DNA of 64,000 bases from Ryuthela nishihirai. Taxonomy: Eukaryota > Arthropoda > Arachnida > Araneae > Heptathelidae. How positions within the stretch are numbered: the stretch's first letter is position 1; each line of letters opens with the position of its first letter. Below are positions 54,673-64,000 of the stretch, in pieces. The notes below the pieces were generated by a model. It saw nothing but the letters and a program-made list of their open reading frames with translations, was not told the origin of the DNA and ran no database searches. The translations under genes were made by a program, and so were the position numbers. The DNA lies in contig JAWZYU010000017.1 of NCBI GenBank assembly GCA_038380435.1, positions 25,853,283 to 25,917,282 on the forward strand, written 5' to 3'.

Positions 54673-55611
54673 TACAGTCGCTCAAAAAAGTATCCGAACA
54701 CTATGGTTGATTACAGAATTCAGAAAAAATATCTGGCAACGATTATTTTAGAAATTAGTGATCTGGGAACCTTCGTGTCACGTGACACGAAGGTTTGCCA
54801 GATCACTAATTTCTAAAAAAATCGTTGTACCAATCATCGTTTCGCCATACCATGTGCATGTTAAAAAAACATGCGAGATGGCCCTGACGGAAGGCTTCCA
54901 TCTGTTTCCTAACAAATGTTCCCTCCTTCAACTGTCTCTGAACCTTTGGGGTCCTTATGACCTGCCCGTTTATCACACACTGTACGTAAAAAAGAAAAGC
55001 TCTACCCAGAGAATCAGCGCGGCAGGAATGCCCAGTCGGTAGCGCGTTAGACTCCTAATCTCCAGTTCCCAGGTTCGAGTCCCAGCTGTGCCAGTTTTGA
55101 GATTTATCTCCGCAAAACTCCCCGCCATGCGCTCGGCCAGTAGGAGCCATCGTTGGGCTTGGAAAGGCCGCCGTCAATCGGATGAGACATTAATCCGTGG
55201 CCCCCGTGTGCAGGAGAACCATTACTCTGTACACGTTAAGAACACGCTGAATGGTCTTGACGGGAGACTACATCTGTCCCCCAACAGCTGTCCAATGTGT
55301 TCCCTCCTCTCGATTTTCTCTGAGCCCCTAATGGTCCTGGTGACTTTGTCATTTAAGCCCATGGTGTGCAAAACAGTGCCGCTCAGGGGCGAAACAACCG
55401 AACCAAAGAACCAGTTGGTTGTTGGTTGGTTGTTTAACATCTGAGCGACACTTTTTAGCACACCATGGGCTAAATGGCCAAGTCACAAGGACCCCGAAAG
55501 CTCAGAGAAGGTTGGGGAAGGGTACCCACTGGAACGGCTGTTGGGAGACAGATGATAGCCTCCCGTCAAGGCCATCCAGCGTGTTCTTTAACGTGCACAG
55601 GGTATGGCTCT
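54673..55611. repeat. Inverted repeat, arm 2
   Basis: The reverse complement of 51204-52143. It begins with the MITE end tacagtcgctcaaaaaag and ends in the SINE-A phrase gtatggctct, where it joins the start of duplicate copy 2 inside the same SINE body. Confidence 0.93.
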
Positions 55612-56237
55612 TGGTAACAGGGTCGGATGGGACGTTAAGCCGTGGCCGCACACTGGGCCACGGCTTAACGTCCCATCCGACGGACGGCGACCTTTCCAAG
55701 CCCATCGGCAAAAACAGTGGAGAAAACGTTATTTTCAAATGCAAATTCAACGAAATATCAATGGAAATGATTCCCCGCATTACTTTTTTTTTCTCGCTCG
55801 ATTACTTTTTAGTTTTTTTGTTAAGATTCGAACATCATAAAGTGCATAACTCAAATTATTATTTATTACTTGAAAACATTTCTAGATTTCGACAACAACT
55901 AGGATAAGACTAATAAAACAAAACCTAATGTAATATTTTGTGATTTATTTTGAAAGCATGAATTATTTAATGTGACATGAGAATCTACGAAAGTCGGCTT
56001 TTCGTCATTACTGTTTGATTTGAAGTGAAATTTGTCTCAAGAGGGCGCTTCCTACGCTTTTTTCCCTACGGCCTTTTTGTTTCTTTTACGTTCTTTGCTA
56101 TTCGACGAAGAGGAATTTTTTTAACTGTCAGAAGAGCAACATTTTCAGAATAGATTTTTTAACAGATTTTTAGAAATTCTTGCGTAAATAGTTTTATCCC
56201 ATGAATTGAATTCAGAAAGAGTGTTCCAATTTTTAGA

Positions 56238-56310
56238 AGATGAAATGCAGGGTTAATATCACATCCGCCTGACACGCGGAAGATCCCAGGTTCGAGCCCT
56301 GGGAGGTACA
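56238..56310 (+). pseudogene. tRNA-Val(GAC)-like pseudogene, copy 2
   Basis: Identical to 50843-50915. Confidence 0.65.
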
Positions 56311-58347
56311 TTATTTTGAAGCCGTCCGTGGCCGAGTGGTTAGCGTGCTTGGCTACTGATCTACGGGACCTGGGTTCTAGCCCCGGGTAAGGCATGGATG
56401 ATCGTGTTGTTTCCTGCTGAGGTCCTGCCATCCTCTCAGATCTTCTACTGTGGCACATAAACTGACAGGCTCCTGTCAGACCTCTGTGGCAAGCAGCTGC
56501 TTGAGGGGATATTTATTTTTTTTATTTAGTTAACTGGTTTATTATTAGTGAGGATAAAGATGGTGGTTCTTTGGTAGCCGTGGCCCCTTGTGCGGGAGAG
56601 CCATACTCTATGCACGTTAAAGAACACGCTGGATGGCCTTGACAGGAGGCTATCATCTGTCTCCCAACAGCCGTTCCAGTGGGTACCCTTCCCCAACCTT
56701 CTCTGAGCTTTCGGGGTCCTTGTGACTTGGCCATTTAGCCCATGGTGTGCTAAAAAGTGTCGCTCAGTTGTTAAACAACCAACCAACAACCAACTGGTTC
56801 TTTGGTTCGGTTGTTTCACCCCTGAGCGGCACTGTTTTGCACACCATGGGCTTAAATGACAAAGTCACCAGGACCATTAGGGGCTCAGAGAAAATCGAGA
56901 GGAGGGAACACATTGGACAGCTGTTGGGGGACAGATGTAGTCTCCCGTCAAGACAATCCAGCGTGTTCTTAACGTGTACAGAGTAATGGCTCTCCTGCAC
57001 ACGGGGGGGCCACGGATTAATGTCTCATCCGATTGACGGCGGCCTTTCCAAGCCCAACGATGGCTCCTACTGGCCGAGCGCATGGCGGGGAGTTTTGCGG
57101 AGATAAATCTCAAAACTGGCACAGCTGGGACTCGAACCTGGGAACTGGAGATTAGGAGTCTAACGCGCTACCGACTGGGCATTCCTGCCGCGCTGATTCT
57201 CTGGGTAGAGCTTTTCTTTTTTACGTACAGTGTGTGATAAACGGGCAGGTCATAAGGACCCCAAAGGTTCAGAGACAGTTGAAGGAGGGAACATTTGTTA
57301 GGAAACAGATGGCAGCCTTCCGTCAGGGCCATCTCGCATGTTTTTTTAACATGCACATGGTATGGCGAAACGATGATTGGTACAACGATTTTTTTTAGAA
57401 ATTAGTGATCTGGCAAACCTTCGTGTCACGTGACACGAAGGTTCCCAGATCACTAATTTCTAAAATAATCGTTGCCAGATATTTTTTCTGAATTCTGTAA
57501 TCAACCATGGTGTTCGGATACTTTTTTGAGCGACTGTACAGATGTCATTTCATGACTCCATGAGTCTGTATCCTTTGAAAGGAGAATTGATTTAATGTTA
57601 ATTCTATTTAATCAATATAAATTAATTTATTATTATCATTATATTAAAATAATATCAGTTTTATTTATTATGACATCAGCATTAATATTTCTATAAGATC
57701 ACAGCGTTTAATTCTATGTTAATTCGAGAAGCTTCAGGTGACAGGTAATCGGATCCTAATAGCAAATAATAAATCATAATTTTCTTAGCTCTAAGCTATT
57801 CTAAAACAAATTGATATGTTTCAAATTTCAAAATCAAATTTCAAATGATTATATAATTTTAAAGTCATATAATTAAACAAAAATCTTTTTTTTTTTGAAA
57901 TACTTATTTTTAATTACTATCAACAAAAAATTGCATTTATATGTTAAACATCGAGCTATAATGAAAATCTAATCCTGTTAAAAAAATCTGTCAGGTAAAT
58001 TTTTTTATTTATTATATTTACTTAAAAAATTAACTTAATATATTTTTTTTACCTAATTAGTTTTTTACTATTTTAAAAATTATTTCTCGTTAAAATTTGC
58101 ATAATTATTTCTACTTAACATATTATTTACATATTGACTTATAATCATATGGTAATTTATAGTTACTTATACATTTGTCATATTTAATTTTTGCTTTCGG
58201 GTAGTGGCCCCTCAATCGGTAGCCGACAGACTCATAATCAGCTGCGTCTAGGTTCGAGTTCCAACAGTGCCTGCATTAGTACGCCCTCCGTCGCATAAGG
58301 TGCAAAACCGTGGCCCAGTGTCCTGGTGAGCCATACCATTGCAAGTT

Positions 58348-58731
58348 GGGGCGGGGGTGGCTCAGTCGGTAGCCCGCCAGGCTCGTAATCTGTAGTTCCC
58401 AGGTTCGAGTCCCAGCTGGGTCAGCGTTGAGATTTATCTCCGCAAAATTCCCCGCCCTGCCCACGGTCAGTAGGGGACACCGATGGACTTGGAAAGGCCG
58501 CCGTCCGTCGGATGGGACGTTAAGCCGTGGCCCCGTCTGCGGGAGAGCCATACCCTGTGCACGTTAAAGAACACGCTGGATGGCCTTGACGGGGGGCTAC
58601 CATCTGTCTCCCAACAGCTGTTCCAGTGGGTCCCCTCCCCCAACCTTTTCTGAGCCTTCGGGGTCCATATGACCTGGCCATTTAGCCCATGGTGTGCAAA
58701 AAAGTGCCGCTCAGAGGTAGAACAACCCAAC
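58348..58731 (+). repeat. SINE-A, nested, copy 2
   Basis: The duplicate of 52953-53336 with a few base changes (for example catatgacctgg for catgtgatctgg), flanked by the same ccattgcaagtt duplication. Confidence 0.94.
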
Positions 58732-60058
58732 CCATTGCAAGTTAAAGAACACACTGGATGCCCTTGACGAGAGGTTATCATATGTCTCCACCAACTGTCC
58801 AGTGGGTCTCATCCCACCAACCTTCCCTGAGCCCTCTGGATCGGTGTGACCTGGCCATTTAGTCCATTGTGCGCGAAAAAGTTTCTTCCCAGAGGTAAAA
58901 AAGCAACTCTTTTTTTTAAATTTCTTCGTTGACATGAATGAATGACAATTTTTCAGTTCTTCTTAACTACGGTGAAAATAAGATATAATAATTGTCGACA
59001 CAATTAGCCGTTAAATATTGCTGAAAACACGCCTGGTTTTTTAAGAGTAAAACTCACCAGACGCAAATCGGAAGGAACTTTTCCAAGGCTTCCTCTATTT
59101 TGTGCTCGCTAAACGCCAAACTTTACAAGTGCGTGCGTTACGTGGTGCAATAATGTGACGAGTCGCATTTCTGCACCACGTAGTCACGCAACACCAGCGC
59201 AAGAACGCGCTCAAGTGTTGCCTAAAACTCTTTGACGTCACCTTAGCCCTTGGGAAGATAAACTGATTGGATCCCCAGACACATCGTTACCGATCATAAA
59301 CCTGGCAAAGCGGATGTCGTCGTAATGCCAGCCTGTCAGTCTGCAGCGGAAGTGACGTAATGGATGTTGAGAGAATGCAGACTTGGTTGTAAGAGGGGGT
59401 GGGGGGGCGATTGGTTGGGAGGAAGTAAAAAAATATGGTGGTGAGTACCATCTCTGTGTCAAATGATGTGGAACCAAGTGAACAGAGGCGTTTTAAATAT
59501 GACAAGGTCTCAAGAATCCCAAAGGTTCAGTAACTACTGAACAGCTATTAAAAGATAGATGCAGAAGCTCTTGGGTTTTTTAACTCTGAGGTGTGAATTT
59601 TTCTGCACACAGTGGGCTAAATGGCCTACTTTCTCTGAGGCTTCGGGGTCCTTGTGACCTGGCAATTTAGCCTATTGTGTGCAAAAAAGTGCCACTCAAA
59701 GGTAAAACAACCTAACTCAATCCTTTGATCAGTAGCCAAGTATGCTAACCACTCGGCCACGTGATGGTGGAAGTTAAAGCAGCCAACAGCCGTTTTTCAA
59801 AAATGGAAGATATCAAAGACATTATTTAGGAGTTAGAGTTACAGTTAAAAGGATAAAAAGCACCTTTTAAAAACTAAAAAGCTTACTCGTCAGGTTTTTT
59901 TTTCCATTTTATGCAACTTTTGCGCATAATTATCTTATTATTAGTACAGTGCTTCCCAAACTTTTCGAGTCCACATCACACTTTTGAGAATACAAAATTA
60001 ATTCGGTGCACCATCATGTCTGTGTTCAGCAGAGGGACATTCCCTGGGGACCCGGTAA

Positions 60059-60340
60059 GTACAGTCGCTCAAAAAAGTATCCGAACACTATGGTTGATTA
60101 CAGAATTCAGAAACAATATCTGGCAACGATTATTTCAGAAATTAGTGATCTGGTAACCTTCGTGTCACGTGATTACAGAATTCAGGAAAAATATCTGGAG
60201 CGTGTACAGCAACTGTACACGCACCAGTTACCGTTCACAGCAAACTGGAGCGTGTGCAGTTACTGCACACGCTCCAGTTTGCTGTGAACGGTAACTGCAC
60301 ACGCTCAGTATTTCCGTGAGTGAGCCCACACGATCTAGTA
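60059..60340. mobile_element. Tc1-type MITE with replaced centre
   Basis: The left arm is as in the other copies to cttcgtgtcacgtga, then attacagaattcaggaaa repeats the arm, followed by hairpins built from ggagcgtgtacag and ctgtacacgc, and ggagcgtgtgcagttac with its complement. It ends in gagtgagcccacacgatc. The normal right arm is missing. Confidence 0.8.
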
Positions 60341-60359
60341 TCAAAATATTATGACCACC

Positions 60360-60631
60360 TACAGTCGCTCAAAAAAGTATCCGAACACTATGGTTGATTA
60401 CAGAATTCATAAAAAAATCTGGCAACGTTTTTTTTCAGAAATTAGTGATCTAGCAACCTTCGTGTCATGTGAACGAAGGAAAACAAAACTGGAGCGTGTG
60501 CAGTTACTGCACACGCTCCAGTTTGCTGTGAACGGTAACTGGAGCGTGTACAGTTGATGTACACGCTCCAGATATTTTTCCTGAATTCTGTAATCAACCA
60601 TAGTGTTCGGATATTTTTTTGAGCGACTTTA
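60360..60631. mobile_element. Tc1-type MITE, both ends
   Basis: From acagtcgctcaaaaaagtat to the complement at gtgttcggatat / ttttttgagcgactttac. The centre has been replaced by the same ggagcgtgtgcag hairpins. The only copy here with both termini. Confidence 0.9.
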
Positions 60632-60639
60632 CAACAACC

Positions 60640-61305
60640 TAACTTTGATTACTTTCGTTGAGGATTTTCATTCCTTTTGTACGTCGTGACCAGGTTAGAA
60701 AAAAAAAAACGAGGGAAGGGGAAAAAAGTACAATCGAGCCGAAAAAATGTAAAAGAGGAGTCCAAGAGATTGGATTTCTATTGCAGTATGATAATTACTC
60801 TCCGTCTTACAGGTCTTTAAAAAATGTCTTGAAAAATGCATGAACTTTATAAATAAGTATAATATATATTTTTTTATTTTTGCCTTTATTATCCTTACTA
60901 GCATTCTGAAAAGAGGGGATCATGAAAGAGGGGGGCGGGTCATGGTACCTTCGCCCCCCCCCTCCCCTTAGAACGGCCCTAGTCATGAATAAAAACGATC
61001 ATATCAAGTCACGTTTATTCAAGATACAAAGTAAAGAAAGGAACCTGAAACGTAACCAAAAAATAAAACCCCACATTATCGTAGAGTAGAAGAGGTATTG
61101 TTTTCCCTACAGAACACGGAAGAGGTGGAACTTGATTCCTTTCGCGGAAGGATCTGATCTGAATCAAATGTGTGTCAAGACGAAGAAAGAATCGGAGAGA
61201 TATCGGGGGAAGAGAGGGGAAGACGTTGGCCATTAGGGAACTGGAGACTGAAACGGAGACAATCTGGGAGCTCTGGAGTAAAAAAATATAATTTCAATCT
61301 CTTCG
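60640..61305. other. No gene seen
   Basis: Mixed spacer. A G/C palindrome (gaggggggcggg, cgccccccccctcccc) near 60930-60970. Short open stretches have low-complexity Lys/Arg content only. Confidence 0.4.
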
Positions 61306-61316
61306 TTTTCTGTGTA

Positions 61317-61706
61317 GGGGCGGGGGTGGCTCAGTCGGTAGCGCGCCAGACTCGTAATCTGTAGTTCCCAGGTTCGAGTCCCAGCTGGATCAGCGTTGAG
61401 ATTTATCTCCGCAAAATTCCCTGCCCACGGTCAGTAGGGGACACCGATGGGCTTGGAAAGGCCGCCGTCCGTCGGATGGGACGTTAAGCCGTGGTCCCGT
61501 GTGCGGAAGAGCCATACCCTGTGAACGTTAAAGAACACGCTGGATGACCTTGACGGGAGGCTACCATCTGTCTCCCAACAGCTGTCCCAGTGGGTCCCCT
61601 CCCCCAGTGGGTCCCCTTCTCTGAGTCTTCGGGGTCCTTGTGACCTGGCCATTTAGCCCATGGTGTGCAAAAGAGTGCCGCTCAGAAGTAAAACAATCCA
61701 ACCCAA
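61317..61706 (+). repeat. SINE-A, full length, young
   Basis: Target duplication ttttctgtgta at 61306-61316 and 61707-61717. It has a small private duplication (cccagtgggtccccttct) in its 3' third. Confidence 0.96.
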
Positions 61707-61717
61707 TTTTCTGTGTA

Positions 61718-61984
61718 AGTGAAGATGATTTATAGCGAAAAGTTTTTTGGGTTCTTTGATTTGTTGTGAAAAATGTTTAAGAGTTGTTTTTCGTAATAAG
61801 GATGAATTCCAGGGAGAAAGTCTATTCATCGCCGTTCATATATTTAGCAAAGTCAGGGATTATCTTTCAATATATCTTTAAACACCAGTTTTGTGCCGCT
61901 TTTCGATTACGCAAATTGACGCAACCTAGACTAATTTGCATACGATATGCTGACTCGGCATTACTTTACTGGTTACATGAACAA
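61718..61984. other. No gene seen
   Basis: Unique short spacer between two SINEs. Confidence 0.4.
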
Positions 61985-62376
61985 GGGTTGGGTTGGGTTG
62001 TTTTACCTCTGAGAGGCACTTTTTTGCACACCATGGGCTAAATGGCCAGGTCACAAGGACCCCGAAGGCTCAGAGAAGGTTGGGGGAGTTGACCACTGGA
62101 ACAGCTGTTGGGAGACAGATGGTAGTCTCCCGTCAAGGCCATCCAGCGTGTTCTTTAACGTGCACAGGGTATGGCTCTCCCACACACGGGGCCACTGCTT
62201 AACGTCCCATCCGACGGACGGCGGCCTTTCCAAGCCCATCGGTGTCCCCTACTGACCGTGGGCAGGGCGGGGAATTTTTGCGGAGATAAATCTGATCGCT
62301 GAGCCAGCTGGGACTCGAACCTGCGAGCTACAGATTACGAGCCTGGCGCGCTACCGACTGAGCCATCCCCGCCACG
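61985..62376 (-). repeat. SINE-A, reversed, full length
   Basis: ggttgggttgggttgtttta to the reversed head accgactgagccatccccgcc. Close to the young copies. Confidence 0.93.
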
Positions 62377-62550
62377 AGTTCAGTGAGGATCGCACAATTT
62401 GTTTTGGCGAATTATCGCGATTTTTCTCATTTTTCCTTAAATTATGAAAACCAGTGTATATCGTTAGAGATCACTAAATATGGAAACGGTGAAAATTTCA
62501 ACGAATGTTCAAGTGATCTGTGTATGGTAGAAATTTCAAATTGAAGTTTG
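62377..62550. other. No gene seen
   Basis: Unique spacer. Confidence 0.4.
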
Positions 62551-62554
62551 AAAC

Positions 62555-62640
62555 CCAGCCTCTCGGGGTCTCCTACTGAACGAGTGAGGTGAGTTTTGAG
62601 GAATTAAATCTCAACCCTGACTCAGATGGGACTCAAACCT
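62555..62640 (-). repeat. SINE-A head remnant
   Basis: ctcggggtctcctactgaac, gaattaaatctcaaccctg and gactcagatgggactcaaac match the reversed SINE-A head up to the B box, where the minisatellite begins. Confidence 0.75.
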
Positions 62641-62951
62641 AGTCAGTTTGTGTGAGGTTGGACTCAAACCTAGTCAGTTTGTGTGAGGTTGGACTCAAAC
62701 CTAGTCAGTTTGTGTGAGGTTGGACTCAAACCTAGTCAGTTTGTGTGAGGTTGGACTCAAACCTAGTTAGTTTGTGTGAGGTTGGACTCAAACCTAGTCA
62801 GTTTGTGTGAGGTTGGACTCAAACCTAGTCAGTTTGTGTGAGGTTGGACTCAAACCTAGTCAGTTTGTGTGAGGTTGGACTCAAACCTAGTCAGTTTGTG
62901 TGAGGTTGGACTCAAACCTAGTCAGTTTGTGTGAGGTTGGACTCAAACCTA
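62631..62951. repeat. 31-bp minisatellite, about 10 units
   Basis: Unit made of gactcaaacctagtcag plus tttgtgtgaggttg. Units are almost identical (one with tagttag). The first half of the unit is the reversed SINE B box. Confidence 0.97.
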
Positions 62952-63007
62952 GTTCCATTGTGTACGAAAAAATTTCGAAGTTTAAACTCGCTCATAAGAC
63001 ATCATAA

Positions 63008-63046
63008 GATGGATGTTGAGAGAATGGATTTTCTCTCAACATCCAT
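63008..63046. repeat. Perfect short snap-back
   Basis: atggatgttgagagaa and ttctctcaacatccat around a tiny centre. It lies at the 3' end of the open frame and duplicates part of its coding sequence in reverse. Confidence 0.92.
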
Positions 63047-63400
63047 TTGGCACTCATCTTTCGGAACTTTAAATGTTGATGAATATTTGTTTCCACATTG
63101 CCAATCGATACACTGACATCTAAATTTATTATCTGAACGATGACGTGTGGGTTTTCCTTTAATGAGTTCACGAACAGCAGCGATTGCACTCTCGTTGACG
63201 GCCTCCTTCAGTCTTCCTGCACGAGGGAAGTCTTCGAAGCCCTGCAGTCCTTCTGGAATTTGCACATCATCCCATAACAGTGTCATGTGAACAGGCATGA
63301 TCCCCATGTTCATGTGATCTTTCGTGTCGTCCCCAACTGCATCTTTATGAAAATGTAAAATCTTCCCCGTCTTTAGTACAGTCGCTCAGAAAAGTATCCG
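63008..63400 (-). other. Unassigned open frame, possible transposase piece
   Basis: On -, an open frame runs from about 63380 (GKILHFHKDAVGDD) through the ATG at 63313 (MNMGIMPVHMTLLW), FEDFPRAGRLKEAVNESAIA, AVRELIKGKPTRHRSDN, and a Cys-rich end (FRCQCIDWQCG) to the hairpin at 63008-63046. The FEDFPRAGRLKEAV..AVRELI part is reminiscent of the linker in mariner transposase DNA-binding domains, but the rest does not fit. It could also be a host exon. No splice sites were established. Confidence 0.35.
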
Positions 63401-63612
63401 AACGCTATGGTTGATTACAGAATTCAGGAAAAATATCTGGCAACGATTTTTTTTTAGAAATTAGTGATCTGGCAACCTTCGTGTCACGTGATTACAGAAT
63501 TCAGGAAAAATATTTGGAGCGTGTACAGCAACTGTACACGCTCCAGTTTGCTGTGAACGGTAACTGCACACGCTCAATATTTCCGTGAGTGAGCCCACAC
63601 GATCTAGTATCA
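63376..63612. mobile_element. Tc1-type MITE with replaced centre
   Basis: The same structure as 60059-60340: acagtcgctcagaaaa, arm, cgtgtcacgtgattacag, the ggagcgtgtacag hairpin, and gagtgagcccacacgatc. Confidence 0.82.
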
Positions 63613-63628
63613 AAATAATATGACCACC

Positions 63629-63800
63629 TACAGTCGCTCAATAAAGTATCCGAACACTATGGTTGATTACAGAATTCAGAAAGAAATCTGGCAACGATTT
63701 TTTTAGAAATTAGTGATCTGCCAACCTTCGTGTCACGTGACACGAAGGTTACCAGATCACTAATTTCTAAAAAAAACGTTTCCAGATGTTTTTTATGAAT
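63629..63800. mobile_element. Tc1-type MITE, palindromic
   Basis: acagtcgctcaataaagtat to the palindromic centre cgtgtcacgtgacacg, then the complement arm to ccagatgttttttatgaatt, where it ends early. Confidence 0.85.
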
Positions 63801-63822
63801 TGGATGGAGATGTCCAATGATG

Positions 63823-63985
63823 AATATCCTTGATGGGAGGCTACCAACTGTCTCCCAACAGCTGGTCTAGTGGGTCCCCACCCCAAATCTTTTCTGAGTC
63901 CTAGGGATCCTTGTGACCTGGCCATTTAGCCCATTGTAGGCTAAAACGTTCCGTTCAGAGCCGACCCAATCCTTATTGAGATGGC
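63823..63985 (+). repeat. SINE-A 3' fragment
   Basis: ttgatgggaggctaccaac, cccaacagctggtctagtgg and tagcccattgtaggctaaaa. The head is missing and the end is decayed. Confidence 0.8.
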
Positions 63986-64000
63986 AGGAGTCTGTTCCTA

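Larger units (their letters stand above)
50201..54785 (+). repeat. Segmental duplication, copy 1
   Basis: It matches 55596-60172 nearly base for base. The offset is 5395 up to about 53580 and 5385 after a 10-bp difference near 53585; other differences are single bases and a 2-bp indel near 54660. Divergence is by eye below about 1 percent. Confidence 0.95.
55596..60172 (+). repeat. Segmental duplication, copy 2
   Basis: Duplicate of 50201-54785 with all its features: snap-back 55617-55677, tRNA-Val-like 56238-56310, SINE-B 56320-56526, SINE-A pieces 56573-57367, MITE 57374-57538, nested SINE-A pair 58201-58907, low-repeat stretch, and composite 59572-59770. It diverges from copy 1 in the centre of the MITE at 60172. 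Confidence 0.95.

Noticed and set aside
62631..62951. CRISPR-like array
   Set aside because: The repeats are directly adjacent with no unique spacers, the genome is eukaryotic, and the unit derives from a SINE.

Overview
This is animal nuclear DNA. It has AT-rich spacers, no bacterial-style gene packing, one spliced protein gene with very long introns, and a large load of interspersed repeats. The mix (two abundant tRNA-derived SINE families, many decayed Tc1-like transposons, RTE-like and CR1/Jockey-like LINEs, a Penelope-like element, hAT non-autonomous elements) fits an invertebrate with a large genome. A chelicerate such as a horseshoe crab or arachnid is my guess, but nothing here proves it. 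There are no operons, CRISPR arrays or prokaryotic genes.

The only host gene I can support is on the + strand: an internal exon at 16446-16656, an intron of about 7.4 kb, and a terminal exon at 24103-24548 with a 3' UTR to a poly(A) signal at 25883. Splice sites and codon phase agree (phase 1; the split codon is Gly). It encodes the Ser/Thr/Pro-rich C-terminus of a protein I do not recognise. Upstream exons probably lie outside the window or are too short to see.

Layout. 0-16 kb: tRNA-derived SINEs (here SINE-A, about 370-390 bp, and SINE-B, about 200 bp), two Tc1-like elements nested with palindromes that carry tRNA-like arms (6.2-6.7 kb and 8.25-9.83 kb), a palindromic MITE, and a decayed RTE piece. 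16-26 kb: the host gene, whose intron holds three Tc1-like elements and a Penelope-like element (PLE) pair with a tRNA-like sequence between the two copies. 26-43 kb: hAT-type elements (one with an exact 8-bp target duplication), more SINEs, a second RTE fragment, and a hAT element at 40.3-41.0 kb with a perfect 59-bp snap-back arm. 43-50 kb: a CR1/Jockey-like LINE (+) interrupted by an RTE-like LINE (-). 50-60 kb: after a 200-N gap, a 4.6-kb segment present twice in direct orientation, with a 0.94-kb inverted copy of part of it between. 60-64 kb: a cluster of palindromic Tc1-type MITEs, more SINEs, a 31-bp minisatellite grown out of a SINE B-box, and a short unexplained ORF.

How the parts relate: SINE-A and SINE-B are probably mobilised by LINEs, since they have 10-16 bp target duplications, but which LINE serves which SINE cannot be decided here. 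The most unusual structures are the paired tRNA-like palindromes, the repeated snap-back inverted duplications, and the direct-plus-inverted segmental duplication beside the gap.
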